Shown piece by piece: positions 16,181-24,088 of a stretch of 64,000 nt of DNA. This stretch comes from Yinghuangia soli. GTDB taxonomy: Bacteria; Actinomycetota; Actinomycetes; Streptomycetales; Streptomycetaceae. The position numbers and the translations under genes are program-made. The stretch spans positions 35,644 to 99,643 of the forward strand of contig NZ_JAKFHA010000008.1 in assembly GCF_021502675.1 (NCBI RefSeq). The letters are read 5' to 3'. The notes under the pieces were generated by a model. That model ran no database searches, was not told the origin of the DNA, and was given only the letters and a program-made list of their open reading frames with translations. How positions within the stretch are numbered: position 1 is the first letter of the stretch; the number at the start of each line of letters is the position of its first letter.

Positions 16181-16877
16181 GGGCCAGCACCGCGCTCATG
16201 TCGCGCACCGCGGTGATCGTCCCGCGTACTGTCCCGGTCACTTTCGAACGCCCGGTGCGCGGGAGGTAGCGCACGTCCGTCTCCCGGATCCGCCACTGCG
16301 CCTCGGCGGCCCGCACCACCATCTCCAGCGGATAGCCGGACCGGCGGTCGGCCAGCCCGAGGCCGAGCAGATCCTCGCGCCGCGCCGCCCGCATCGGTCC
16401 GAGGTCGTGCAGCCGGGCCCCGGTCCGCGCCCGCAGCCGGCGGGCCAGCACGCGGTTCGCGACGCGGGCATGCGGCGGCCAGGCGCCGAGGGTGGCCGGC
16501 CGGCGGCGGCCCAGCACCAGGTCCGCGTCACCGGCGAGCACCGGATCTGCCACGTACGGGAGTTCCGCGGGGTCGAGCGAGGCGTCGCAGTCGCAGAAGC
16601 ACACGACAGGTGCGGTGGCCGCCGAAAGCCCGGCGTGGCACGCCGCGCCGAAGCCGCGGGCCTGCTCGTCGACCACCACCGCCCCGAGGCTGCGGGCCAG
16701 CTCCGCGGAGCCGTCGGTCGAGCCGTTGTCGACGACGATCGCCCGGTAGCCGGACGGCATGCGGGCAAGGACCCAGGGCAGTGCGCCGGCCTCGTCCAGG
16801 CACGGCAGTACGACGTCCACGGCGGGGGAGGGAGGCGGACTCGGGGGCGTGGCCCCGGAGAAAGAGGCGGCATCCAT
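16173..16877 (-). CDS. Family 2 glycosyltransferase
   Basis: 234 residues, GT-A fold: VDVVLPCLDEAGALPWVL, YRAIVVDNGSTDGSAELA, then the metal-binding FCDCDASLDP and GRRRPATLGAWPPHARVANR, resembling polyprenol-phosphate sugar transferases that make lipid-linked donors. Such a donor could feed the GT87-type enzyme encoded 4 kb away. ATG 16877 lies 8 bases after a TAGCGT -10 (16885-16890), so the message has almost no leader; a GTG at 16886 is an alternative. It heads the GT2-DUF2064-methyltransferase operon, divergent from the response regulator. The specific sugar is unknown. Confidence 0.87.
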   Translation of the reverse strand: MDAASFSGATPPSPPPSPAVDVVLPCLDEAGALPWVLARMPSGYRAIVVDNGSTDGSAELARSLGAVVVDEQARGFGAACHAGLSAATAPVVCFCDCDASLDPAELPYVADPVLAGDADLVLGRRRPATLGAWPPHARVANRVLARRLRARTGARLHDLGPMRAARREDLLGLGLADRRSGYPLEMVVRAAEAQWRIRETDVRYLPRTGRSKVTGTVRGTITAVRDMSAVLARV

Positions 16878-16924
16878 GTCCCTCACGCTAGGCAGACCGC
16901 GACCCGATTCCCGGGCGCGGCGTG

Positions 16925-16942
16925 CTTACGAAATTCGTACGT
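16925..16942. promoter_or_regulatory. TCS box B (GT2 operon promoter)
   Basis: CTTACGAAATTCGTACGT contains the perfect dyad TACGAA-A-TTCGTA and matches box C at 14 of 18 positions in reverse orientation. It sits 34 nt before the TAGCGT -10 of the GT2 gene. Confidence 0.65.
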
Positions 16943-16963
16943 CACCCGCTTGCCGTGCGGGGC

Positions 16964-16981
16964 CTTACGGAATCCGAACGG
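16964..16981 (+). promoter_or_regulatory. TCS box B2 (response-regulator promoter)
   Basis: CTTACGGAATCCGAACGG, a second copy 39 bp from box B, placed 37 nt before the TAGACT -10 (17019-17024) and 50 nt before the regulator ATG. Suggests autoregulation. Confidence 0.65.
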
Positions 16982-17031
16982 AGTGCCGAAGGAATCCGGC
17001 GTGCGGGGTGCGCGTCCCTAGACTCGGCCGT

Positions 17032-17934
17032 ATGACAGGCATCGCGGGCACCGTCCTGGTCGTCGACGACGACCCCACCGTGGCCGAGGTGGTCGTCGAC
17101 TACCTGCGCCGTGCCGGGTTCGCCACCGCGCACGCGCCGGACGGCCCCACCGCCCTGGCGATGGCCGAGCAGACCCTGCCCGACCTGGTGGTCCTCGACC
17201 TCATGCTGCCCGGCATGGACGGCCTGGAGGTGTGCCGGCGGCTGCGCCGCCGCGGACCCGTGCCGGTGGTCATGCTGACCGCGCTCGGCGAGGAGAGCGA
17301 CCGGGTGCTCGGTCTGGAGATCGGCGCGGACGACTACGTCACCAAGCCCTTCAGCCCGCGGGAACTGGTGCTGCGGGTGCGGTCCGTGCTGCGCCGTACC
17401 GGCGCCGCAGCCGCCGCGGCCGCGGCGTCGACGGGCGGCCCGGTCGAACTGCTCCGGCACGCCGGCATCGAGGTGGACGTCGCCGCCCACCGGGTGACCC
17501 GGGACGGCCGCGAGCTGGCCTTGACCGCACGCGAGTTCGACTTGCTGTGCTTCCTGCTGCGGCATCCCGGACGGGTGTTCTCCCGCGAGGAGCTGATGCA
17601 CGAGGTGTGGGGCTGGTCGTTCGGCGACCGGTCCACGGTGACCGTGCACGTGCGCCGGCTGCGCGAGAAGATCGAGGACGACCCGGCCGCACCGCGGCTC
17701 CTCGCCACCGTCTGGGGCGTCGGCTACCGGCTCGACGCGGGGGAGCCGCCGGAGCCCGGCGCGCCCGGGGACCGCACCGGGACCGGTCCGGCCCGGGGGA
17801 CGCTGCCCGGGCCCGCCGCGGGCAGTCCGACCGGCAGCCCGGCCGGCCCGCCGTCGCCCGGTGCCCCGCCGCCGCGTTCGTCCGGTCCCGTGCCCCCCGT
17901 CGCCGCGTCGGCTCAGGACACCTCGTGCCGCTGA
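17032..17934 (+). CDS. OmpR/PhoB-family response regulator
   Basis: 300 residues. Receiver domain: TVLVVDDDPTVAEVVVDYL (acidic pair), phospho-acceptor Asp56 in LVVLDLMLPGMDG, VMLTALGEES, and YVTKPFSPREL (Lys). After an Ala-rich linker comes a winged-helix DNA-binding domain: LALTAREFDLLCFLLRHPGR and STVTVHVRRLREKIEDDP with VWGVGYRL. A Pro/Gly-rich tail of about 60 residues follows, unusual for the family. ATG 17032 is eight bases beyond the -10, giving a very short leader. It overlaps the histidine kinase gene. Its own promoter and three neighbours carry a common 18-bp box, so it is the best candidate to bind that box; that is inference. Confidence 0.93.
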   Translation: MTGIAGTVLVVDDDPTVAEVVVDYLRRAGFATAHAPDGPTALAMAEQTLPDLVVLDLMLPGMDGLEVCRRLRRRGPVPVVMLTALGEESDRVLGLEIGADDYVTKPFSPRELVLRVRSVLRRTGAAAAAAAASTGGPVELLRHAGIEVDVAAHRVTRDGRELALTAREFDLLCFLLRHPGRVFSREELMHEVWGWSFGDRSTVTVHVRRLREKIEDDPAAPRLLATVWGVGYRLDAGEPPEPGAPGDRTGTGPARGTLPGPAAGSPTGSPAGPPSPGAPPPRSSGPVPPVAASAQDTSCR

Positions 17935-19058
17935 ACGACTTCCTCCTCATCTGCCTCATCGCCGCGGCCTGCGGCCTGGTGGTGACCGCGGTCGGCATGG
18001 GAGGCCTGCGGTTCACCCGGCACCGCCCGCTCTCCGTCGCGCTCGGCGCGGTGTCGGTGGTCACCGTCGCGGCGATGGCGGCCGGCACGGTCGGCGTCGC
18101 GCAGGCGATGTTCCTGTCCGCGCACGACCTGACCGTGATGATGGTGGTGTGCGGGGTCTCGGCCGTGCTGGCCGTGGGCGTGGCCGCGCTGCTCGGCCGC
18201 CCGGTGGTCGCCGACGTCCGGGCACTGCAGCAGGCCGCCCACGGGCTGGGCTCGGCGTCCGCCGGGCAGGACTCCGCCTACCGGCCTCCGCGGCCCTCGT
18301 CGATAGTGGAACTCGCCGAACTGAGCCGCGAGTTGGAGCGCACCAGCGCCCGGCTGACCGAGGCGAGAGCCCGGGAGCGTGCGGTCGAGCAGTCGCGGCG
18401 CGAGCTGATCGCGTGGATCTCGCACGACCTGCGCACTCCGCTTGCCGGGCTCCGCGCGATGGCCGAATCGCTCGAGGACGGCGTGGCCGCCGACCCGGCG
18501 CGCTACCACCGGCGCATCCGCATCGAGGTCGACCGGCTCAGCGGCATGGTCGACGACTTGTTCGAACTCTCCCGCATCCAGGCCGGCGCGCTGCAACTGA
18601 CCCTGTCGCGCGTGTCGCTGTACGACCTGGTCGGCGACGCGCTGGCCGGCACCGAGGTGCTCGCCCGGTCCCGCGCGGTGCGCCTGGAAGGCGGCGCCGT
18701 CGAGCCGGTGCCGGTGCGGGTGGACAGCCGGGAAATGTCGCGGGCGCTGACGAACCTGCTGGTCAACGCCATCCGGCACACCCCCACCGACGGCACGGTC
18801 GCGGTCGCGGTGACCGGAGTTCCGGACGGCGGCGCGGTGGTGACCGTGACCGACGCATGCGGCGGCATCCCCGAGGAAGACCTCGGGCGCGTGTTCGACA
18901 CCGGCTGGCGCGGTTCGCACGCGCGTACGCCCGGACCCGACGGCGGCGCGGGCCTGGGCCTGGCGATCGTGCGCGGCATCGTCGAGGCCCACCGGGGTTC
19001 GGTGGGCGTGGTCAACGTCAGCGGCGGCTGCCGGTTCGAGGTCCGCCTCCCGGCGTGA
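17925..19058 (+). CDS. Sensor histidine kinase
   Basis: 377 residues starting at GTG 17925, inside the end of the regulator gene (10-bp overlap). Two N-terminal membrane helices (LICLIAAACGLVVTAVGMGG and a pair around VVTVAAMAAGTVGVAQAMFL) and a third near LTVMMVVCGVSAVLAVGVAA precede a HAMP-like linker. The H box is AWISHDLRTPLAGL with phospho-acceptor His167; the ATPase domain has NLLVNAIRHTP (N box), VTDACGGIPEEDL (G1) and GGAGLGLAIVRGIVEAH (G2). There is little extracellular sequence, so it may sense a membrane or cell-wall signal. Paired with the response regulator at 17032. Confidence 0.93.
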   Translation: MPLNDFLLICLIAAACGLVVTAVGMGGLRFTRHRPLSVALGAVSVVTVAAMAAGTVGVAQAMFLSAHDLTVMMVVCGVSAVLAVGVAALLGRPVVADVRALQQAAHGLGSASAGQDSAYRPPRPSSIVELAELSRELERTSARLTEARARERAVEQSRRELIAWISHDLRTPLAGLRAMAESLEDGVAADPARYHRRIRIEVDRLSGMVDDLFELSRIQAGALQLTLSRVSLYDLVGDALAGTEVLARSRAVRLEGGAVEPVPVRVDSREMSRALTNLLVNAIRHTPTDGTVAVAVTGVPDGGAVVTVTDACGGIPEEDLGRVFDTGWRGSHARTPGPDGGAGLGLAIVRGIVEAHRGSVGVVNVSGGCRFEVRLPA

Positions 19059-19066
19059 CGCGGGTT

Positions 19067-19125
19067 CGCCTGGCCGCCGAGCCGGAGTCCCGCTGCGCGG
19101 CGGAGTCCGGCTCGGCGGCCAGGCG
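19067..19125. terminator. Bidirectional terminator after the histidine kinase
   Basis: A perfect 20-bp stem (19067-19086 with 19106-19125) lies between the convergent ends of the kinase and epimerase genes, five bases from the epimerase stop. Confidence 0.8.
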
Positions 19126-19129
19126 GTGC

Positions 19130-20164
19130 TCAGCGCAGCGGAGCGGTCGCGAACTCCGCCATCCCGGCCTCGAACGGCACTTCGGCACGCCACCCCAGCT
19201 CGTCCTGCAGCCGGGCCGGGGACGCGGTGATGTGCCGGACGTCGCCGAGCCGGAATTGCCCGGTGACCACGGGCTCGGGACCGCCGTGCGCATCGGCCAG
19301 CGCGGCGGCCATCTGACCGACCGTGCGCGGCCGCCCCGTACCCACGTTGTACGCGCGCAGCCCCGCGCCGTCCCGGCCGAGGGCCGCCACGTTCGCCCGC
19401 GCGATGTCCGCCACGTGCACGAAGTCCCGCCGCTGGCCGCCGTCTTCGAACACCCGCGGAGCCCGCCCCGCCTCCAGGGCGGAGCGGAAGATCGACGCGA
19501 CCCCGGAGTACGGCGTGTCGCGCGGCATCCGCGGCCCGTACACGTTGTGGTAGCGCAGCGAGGTCGCCGTACCCCCCACCGTCCGCGCCCAGGCCCCGGC
19601 CAGGTGCTCCTGCGCGAGCTTGGTCGCGGCGTACACGTTGCGCGGATCCGGCGCGGCCTCCTCGGCGACCTGGCCCGGCGTCAGATCCTGTCCGCAGCCC
19701 GGGCAGCGCGGTTCGAACCGGCCGCTTTCGAGGTCGGCGGCAGGCCGCGGGCCGGGGACGACGCGCCCGTGCTCGCCGCATGTGTAGTGGCCCTCGCCGT
19801 AGACGACCATCGAGCCGGCCAGCACCAGCCGCCCCACCTCGGCGCGCGCCATTGCGGCGAGCAGGACGGCCGTCCCCAGGTCGTTGCACCCCACATAGTC
19901 GGGCGCGTCGTCCAGGTCCAGGCCCAGCCCGACCATCGCCGCCTGGTGGCTCACCGCATCGACGCTGCGCAGCGCGTCGGCCACCGCGGCCGGATCGCGC
20001 ACGTCGCCGACCCGGAAGTCGATCTCGGCGGGCAGGTACGGCGTGCCGCGATGCACGGCAGGCAGCAGCGCGTCCAGCACGCGCACCTCGTGGCCCGCCG
20101 CCAGCAGTGCTTCGGCCACGTGCGACCCGATGAACCCGGCCCCGCCGGTGACAAGGATCCTCAT
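19130..20164 (-). CDS. NAD-dependent sugar epimerase/dehydratase with Cys-rich insert
   Basis: 344 residues, extended short-chain dehydrogenase. It starts MRILVTGGAGFIGSHVAEAL (dinucleotide-binding glycines) and has the catalytic Ser in VLAGSMVVYGEG and Tyr178-x3-Lys182 in NVYAATKLAQEHL. Between them is an insert (about residues 125-170) with Cys129, His132, Cys154 and Cys157 (HYTCGEHG ... RCPGCGQDL), which looks like a small zinc-ribbon knuckle. It probably acts on an NDP-sugar supplying the locus glycosyltransferases. ATG 20164 is eight bases after a TAGCGT -10 and 50 bases beyond box C. Reaction type (epimerisation or dehydration) cannot be fixed. Confidence 0.88.
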   Translation of the reverse strand: MRILVTGGAGFIGSHVAEALLAAGHEVRVLDALLPAVHRGTPYLPAEIDFRVGDVRDPAAVADALRSVDAVSHQAAMVGLGLDLDDAPDYVGCNDLGTAVLLAAMARAEVGRLVLAGSMVVYGEGHYTCGEHGRVVPGPRPAADLESGRFEPRCPGCGQDLTPGQVAEEAAPDPRNVYAATKLAQEHLAGAWARTVGGTATSLRYHNVYGPRMPRDTPYSGVASIFRSALEAGRAPRVFEDGGQRRDFVHVADIARANVAALGRDGAGLRAYNVGTGRPRTVGQMAAALADAHGGPEPVVTGQFRLGDVRHITASPARLQDELGWRAEVPFEAGMAEFATAPLR

Positions 20165-20214
20165 GCCTCCGACGCTAGGCCCGCCGCCGCGCGCCGGGCC
20201 GCCGACGCGGCCCG

Positions 20215-20232
20215 ACGTCAGCGTTTCGTAAG
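20215..20232 (-). promoter_or_regulatory. TCS box C (epimerase promoter)
   Basis: Minus-strand CTTACGAAACGCTGACGT, 37 nt before the TAGCGT -10 (20172-20177) of the epimerase gene. Confidence 0.65.
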
Positions 20233-20256
20233 AGGCGCTCCGCGGCGGGCAGTCCG

Positions 20257-20922
20257 TCACACCCCGATGAAGCTCACGATCTCCGCGAGGTCCGCGCGCC
20301 CGGTGCGCAGCGGCGGGACGCCCGGCTTCTCGAAGCCGACCGCCATGCCGCAGAACAGCACCAGGCCGTCGTCGGCGCCGACCAGCTCGCTCACCGTCTT
20401 GCGGTACACGGTCCACATCGCCTGCGGGCAGCTGTGCAGCCCCTCCGCGCGCAGCAGCAGCATCACCGTCTGCAGGTACATGCCGGCATCGCCCCACTGC
20501 CCGGTGCCCATCGCGCGGTCGACGTAGCAGTACAGGACCAAGGGGGCGCCGAACGCCGCCGAGTTCATCGTGACGATCTTCCGGCCCCGGTCCGCGTCGC
20601 CGCGTTCGATGCCCAGCGCCTGGTAGCGCTGCGCGGCCGCGGCGGAGTAGCGGTCGCGGTACGGGGAGGCCAGCCCGGCCGGGATCATCGGGTACTCCGG
20701 CTCGTCGCCCGGATCCCCGGCCAGCGCCCGGGCCGTGGTCCGGCGCTTCAGCTCGGCGAGCGGTTCGCCGCCCACCGCGAACAGCCGCCACGGCTGCAGG
20801 TTCCCGCCCGAGGGAGCGCGCGTCGCGGCACCCAGCACCCGTTCGAGCACCTCCTTGGGCACCGGCTTGTCGCTGAACGCCCGCACCGCGCGGCGGCTGT
20901 CCACGGCCTCGTACACATCCAC
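20257..20922 (-). CDS. Nitroreductase-family flavoprotein
   Basis: 221 residues, FMN-dependent nitroreductase fold: DVYEAVDSRRAVRAFSDKPV with the Arg-Ser-type FMN phosphate contacts, ATRAPSGGNLQPWRLFAVGG, the middle helices around AAFGAPLVLYCYVDRAM, and the C-terminal GMAVGFEKPGVPPLRTGR. It probably reduces a quinone, nitro or related compound with NAD(P)H. Start is GTG 20922. It is upstream of the epimerase on the same strand but 92 bp away, with the epimerase having its own promoter. Physiological substrate unknown. Confidence 0.9.
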   Translation of the reverse strand: MDVYEAVDSRRAVRAFSDKPVPKEVLERVLGAATRAPSGGNLQPWRLFAVGGEPLAELKRRTTARALAGDPGDEPEYPMIPAGLASPYRDRYSAAAAQRYQALGIERGDADRGRKIVTMNSAAFGAPLVLYCYVDRAMGTGQWGDAGMYLQTVMLLLRAEGLHSCPQAMWTVYRKTVSELVGADDGLVLFCGMAVGFEKPGVPPLRTGRADLAEIVSFIGV

Positions 20923-21288
20923 GTTGCTTCCGTCCTCTCACCCGGCGACGACCACCCGACCACTGTCCTCACCCGCTGCGGGCCCGAACAAGGGCCGGGG
21001 CGGTCATCGCCCGCCCACCGGGGAAACCGTGTGTACGGCCAACGGGTACACGGCAGTTGCGGCCGGACGGGAAACGCCGAACCCGGGGGGGGGGGGGGGG
21101 GGGGGCCCCCCCCCGGGGGGGGTGGGGGGGGGGGGGCCGGGGGGGGCGGGGGGCAGTTGCGGCCGGACGGTAACCGCCGAACCGGCGGCGGTCCTGGTAC
21201 TGGACCGCCGCCGGTTCGGTATTGCCTTGTGCTGCCCGGTGTCGCCTTGTGCTGCGCGGCGTTGCCTGATGCTCCGGGCGGTGCCGCG
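20923..21288. other. Intergenic region with homopolymeric G/C tract
   Basis: 366 bp without a gene. 21085-21153 is almost only G and C homopolymer runs. It is flanked by two 32-bp direct copies (21052-21083 and 21152-21183, 30 of 32 identical), exactly 100 bases apart. The terminator of the MMPL gene follows at 21177. The tract is likely unreliable sequence. Confidence 0.8.
21177..21219 (-). terminator. Terminator of the MMPL gene
   Basis: A perfect 18-bp stem (21177-21194 with 21202-21219) and 7-nt loop lie 70 bases past the MMPL stop. Confidence 0.8.
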
Positions 21289-23574
21289 TCAGGTGCGGGC
21301 CGGCTCCCGGTCCCGGTCGCCGTCCAGGTCCAGGTCCCAGGCGTCCCTGTCGGAGCCCGCGTCCGTCCCGGCCGTCTTGGCGTCGATGTGCTTGCGCAGG
21401 CTGTCGCCCTCGACGTCGACGTTCGGCAGGATCCGGTCCAGCCACTTCGGGAGCCACCAGGCGGACTTGCCGAGCAGCGCCAGGACCGCGGGCACCAGCG
21501 CCATGCGGACCACGAAGGCGTCCAGGAAGACCGCCGCCGCGAGGCCGAACCCGATCATCTTGATCATCGAGTCGCTGGCCCCGATGAAGCCCGCGAACAC
21601 CGCGATCATGATGATGGCCGCCGCGGTCACCACCCGGGCGCCGTGCCGGAACCCGCTGACCACCGCCTCGCGCGGGCTCTGGCCGTGCACGAACGCCTCG
21701 CGCATGCCGGTGACCAGGAAGACCTCGTAGTCCATCGCCAGGCCGAACACCACGCCGACCAGGAAGATCGGCATCATGCTCATGATCGGGCCGGTCTGCT
21801 CGACCCCGAACAGCTCGTTCAGCCAGCCCCACTGGAACACCATCACCACGGCACCCAGCGCCGCCGTCACCGACAGCAGGAACCCGAGCGCTGCCTTGAG
21901 CGGCACCAGGATCGACCGGAAGACCGCGATCAGCAGCAGGAACGCCAGGCCGACCACCAGGGCCAGGTACGGCAGCAGCGCGTCGTTGAGCTTCTGCGAG
22001 AAGTCGATGTTGAGCGCCGGGGTGCCGCTGACCAGCGTCCGGGCCCCGGTGTCCGCCTGGACCTCCTTGACCGCATCGCGGATGTCGTGGACCAGCGTCT
22101 CGGTCTTCGGGTCGCTCGGCTTGGTGGTCGGGGTCACCTGGAAGGTGGCCAGGTCGCCGGCCGCGTTGAAGGCCACCGGGCCGACCGAGGCGACGCCCTG
22201 GCCCTGCAGGCCCTCGACCTTCTGCCGGACCGCGTCCGCCGCGGCCTGGCCGTTCGGCAGCCCCGCCGTGTCGACGACCAGCATCAGCGGGCCGTTGAAG
22301 CCCGGGCCGAAGCTCTCCGCGAGCATGTCGTACGCCTTGCGCTGCGTGGTGCTCGTCGGGCTCGAACTGTCGTCCGGCAGACCCAGGTTCATGCTCGCCG
22401 CGGGGAGTGCGACGGCACCCAGGCCGATCACCGAGATCAGCAGCACGGCCACCGGGTGGCGCAGCACGAAGCGCGCCCACCGCGAACCCATGTTCGGCTT
22501 CTCCGCGGGAGCCGCGGCCGACCCCGCCGGCGCCGCGGCGGCGGCCGCGGCCCGCTTGCGGTCCTTGCGGCCGAAGATCCGCTTGCCCGCGAAGCCGAGC
22601 AGCGCCGGCACAAAGGTCAGCGCCACCAGGACCGCGATCACCACGGTGAAGGCCGCGGCCAGGCCCATCTCGGTGAGCACCGGGATGTTCACCACGGCCA
22701 GGCCGGCCAGCGCGATCACCACGGTCAGGCCGGCGAAGACCACCGCGGAACCCGCGGTGCCGACCGCCCGGCCGGCGGCTTCCTCGGGTTCCCGCCCCAG
22801 CTTCAGCTCGCTGCGGTACCGCGACACGATGAAGAGCGCGTAGTCGATGCCGACCGCCAGGCCGATCATCATGGCCAGCGTCGACGTGCTCTCCGACAGG
22901 TCGAAGATCCCGGCCACCGCGGTGATGCCCGCGATGCCGACACCGACGCCGAGGATCGCGGTCAGCAGCGGCAGCCCCGCGGCGATCATCGCGCCGAAGG
23001 TGATGGCCAGCACCAGCGCGGCGACCGCGATTCCGATGATCTCGCCGTTGCCCACACTCGACTCGGTGACCAGCGCGTCACCGCCCACCTCGACGCTCAG
23101 CCCCGCGTCCCGGCCCTCGTCGACCGCGTGCTCCAGGGTGTCGCGCGCCGAGTCCGGCAGCAGGTCGGCGCCCACCAGGTAGCCGACCGTGGCGTACGCG
23201 GTGCTTCCGTCCTTGCTGACCGTCTCCGGGGTGAAGGGCTGCGACGCGTCCGCGATGTCCGGGCTGCCCTGCAGGGCAGCCATGGTCTTCTCGACGCCGG
23301 CCCGGTTCTGCGGCGCGTCGATGCGCTGCCCGTCCGGCGCGCGGAACACGATGCGGGCCGTGGCACCGCCGCCGCCCGCGTCCGGGTTCCGCTCGTCGAG
23401 CAGGTCGAACGCCTGCTGCGCCTCGATGCCCGGGATGGTGAAGGGCTTCGCAGCGGGCTTGGACGCGGTCGCGGCACCGACGCCGACGGCGACCAGGATG
23501 GCCACCCAGATCAGGAGGGCGAGGCGCCTCCGGCGGAATACGGTCCGCCCGAGGCGGTAGAGGAAAGTGGCCAT
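21289..23574 (-). CDS. MMPL/RND-family membrane transporter
   Basis: 761 residues. Two repeats, each with one helix, a large external loop and five further helices, as in MMPL exporters. N-terminus MATFLYRLGRTVFRRRR is positively charged and cytoplasmic. Seen: GLAVGIDYALFIVSRYRSEL and GVVFGLAMDYEVFLVTGMRE (the family DY-type helices for proton coupling), and a charged C-terminal tail rich in Asp. ATG 23574 is chosen because GGAGA lies eight bases upstream and the family N-terminus begins here. It probably exports a lipid, siderophore or drug; a regulator is not adjacent. Ends at a strong terminator. Confidence 0.92.
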   Translation of the reverse strand: MATFLYRLGRTVFRRRRLALLIWVAILVAVGVGAATASKPAAKPFTIPGIEAQQAFDLLDERNPDAGGGGATARIVFRAPDGQRIDAPQNRAGVEKTMAALQGSPDIADASQPFTPETVSKDGSTAYATVGYLVGADLLPDSARDTLEHAVDEGRDAGLSVEVGGDALVTESSVGNGEIIGIAVAALVLAITFGAMIAAGLPLLTAILGVGVGIAGITAVAGIFDLSESTSTLAMMIGLAVGIDYALFIVSRYRSELKLGREPEEAAGRAVGTAGSAVVFAGLTVVIALAGLAVVNIPVLTEMGLAAAFTVVIAVLVALTFVPALLGFAGKRIFGRKDRKRAAAAAAAPAGSAAAPAEKPNMGSRWARFVLRHPVAVLLISVIGLGAVALPAASMNLGLPDDSSSPTSTTQRKAYDMLAESFGPGFNGPLMLVVDTAGLPNGQAAADAVRQKVEGLQGQGVASVGPVAFNAAGDLATFQVTPTTKPSDPKTETLVHDIRDAVKEVQADTGARTLVSGTPALNIDFSQKLNDALLPYLALVVGLAFLLLIAVFRSILVPLKAALGFLLSVTAALGAVVMVFQWGWLNELFGVEQTGPIMSMMPIFLVGVVFGLAMDYEVFLVTGMREAFVHGQSPREAVVSGFRHGARVVTAAAIIMIAVFAGFIGASDSMIKMIGFGLAAAVFLDAFVVRMALVPAVLALLGKSAWWLPKWLDRILPNVDVEGDSLRKHIDAKTAGTDAGSDRDAWDLDLDGDRDREPART

Positions 23575-24088
23575 CGAAAGTGTCTCCAGGTCGGTCAGGA
23601 GGCGAAAACGGGCGTGCGGCACCGACCCGGGACAAGGCCGTCGCCAGTCGGGTGGAACGCGGAATAGCCGGCACCGGCCGCAACAGGACGCGGGCATGCC
23701 GGATAAAGGGAGAAGTGCGGACAGTGGGAAAAGGGCTCGTCAGCGCGGGCGAGAGCCGGGGGCCGGACAGCCGCGCATCACGCGGGCCCGGCAGGTCGGA
23801 GCGAAATTCGGATCAGGAAGCGGAGCAGGTCGGAGCGGGTGCCGTACCGGTGACGGAACGGCGGATCGAACACTAAGAAGTATTCCGCCCCGATCCCCGC
23901 GGGAAGTCCTCCGCCAGGTCAGAAGTCACGTACTACAGGGGGCGTACGTCTCGCGCCCCCTGCCTCCCGCGCCGAAGCCCCCCTAATCCCCAGGAAGGCG
24001 CCCCCCGACCGGCTTGCGCCCGCGCAGCGGACCGCCGACCGGCCGGCGCCCTGGGCGACCGCCCGGCCGGTGGTGGTCCCGACCTTGG
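23575..24088. other. Intergenic region, 514 bp
   Basis: No convincing gene. Open frames here have no family-like features and poor start sites. The right part has a hairpin (23936-23944 with 23954-23962) that probably ends the next upstream gene; the left part should hold the MMPL promoter, around the AT-rich CTAAGAAGTATTC at 23873-23885. Confidence 0.5.
23936..23962 (-). terminator. Hairpin downstream of the unknown membrane protein
   Basis: A 9-bp stem CAGGGGGCG/CGCCCCCTG with a 9-nt loop lies 127 bases after the stop at 24089. Confidence 0.45.

Noticed and set aside
21085-21153. G-quadruplex regulatory element
   Set aside because: The run is long and irregular and flanked by a 100-bp-spaced duplicate; an assembly error is more likely than a designed element.
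23580-23986. Small open frames in the spacer before the MMPL gene
   Set aside because: Arg/Gly-rich without motifs; overlap each other in different frames and lack good ribosome sites.
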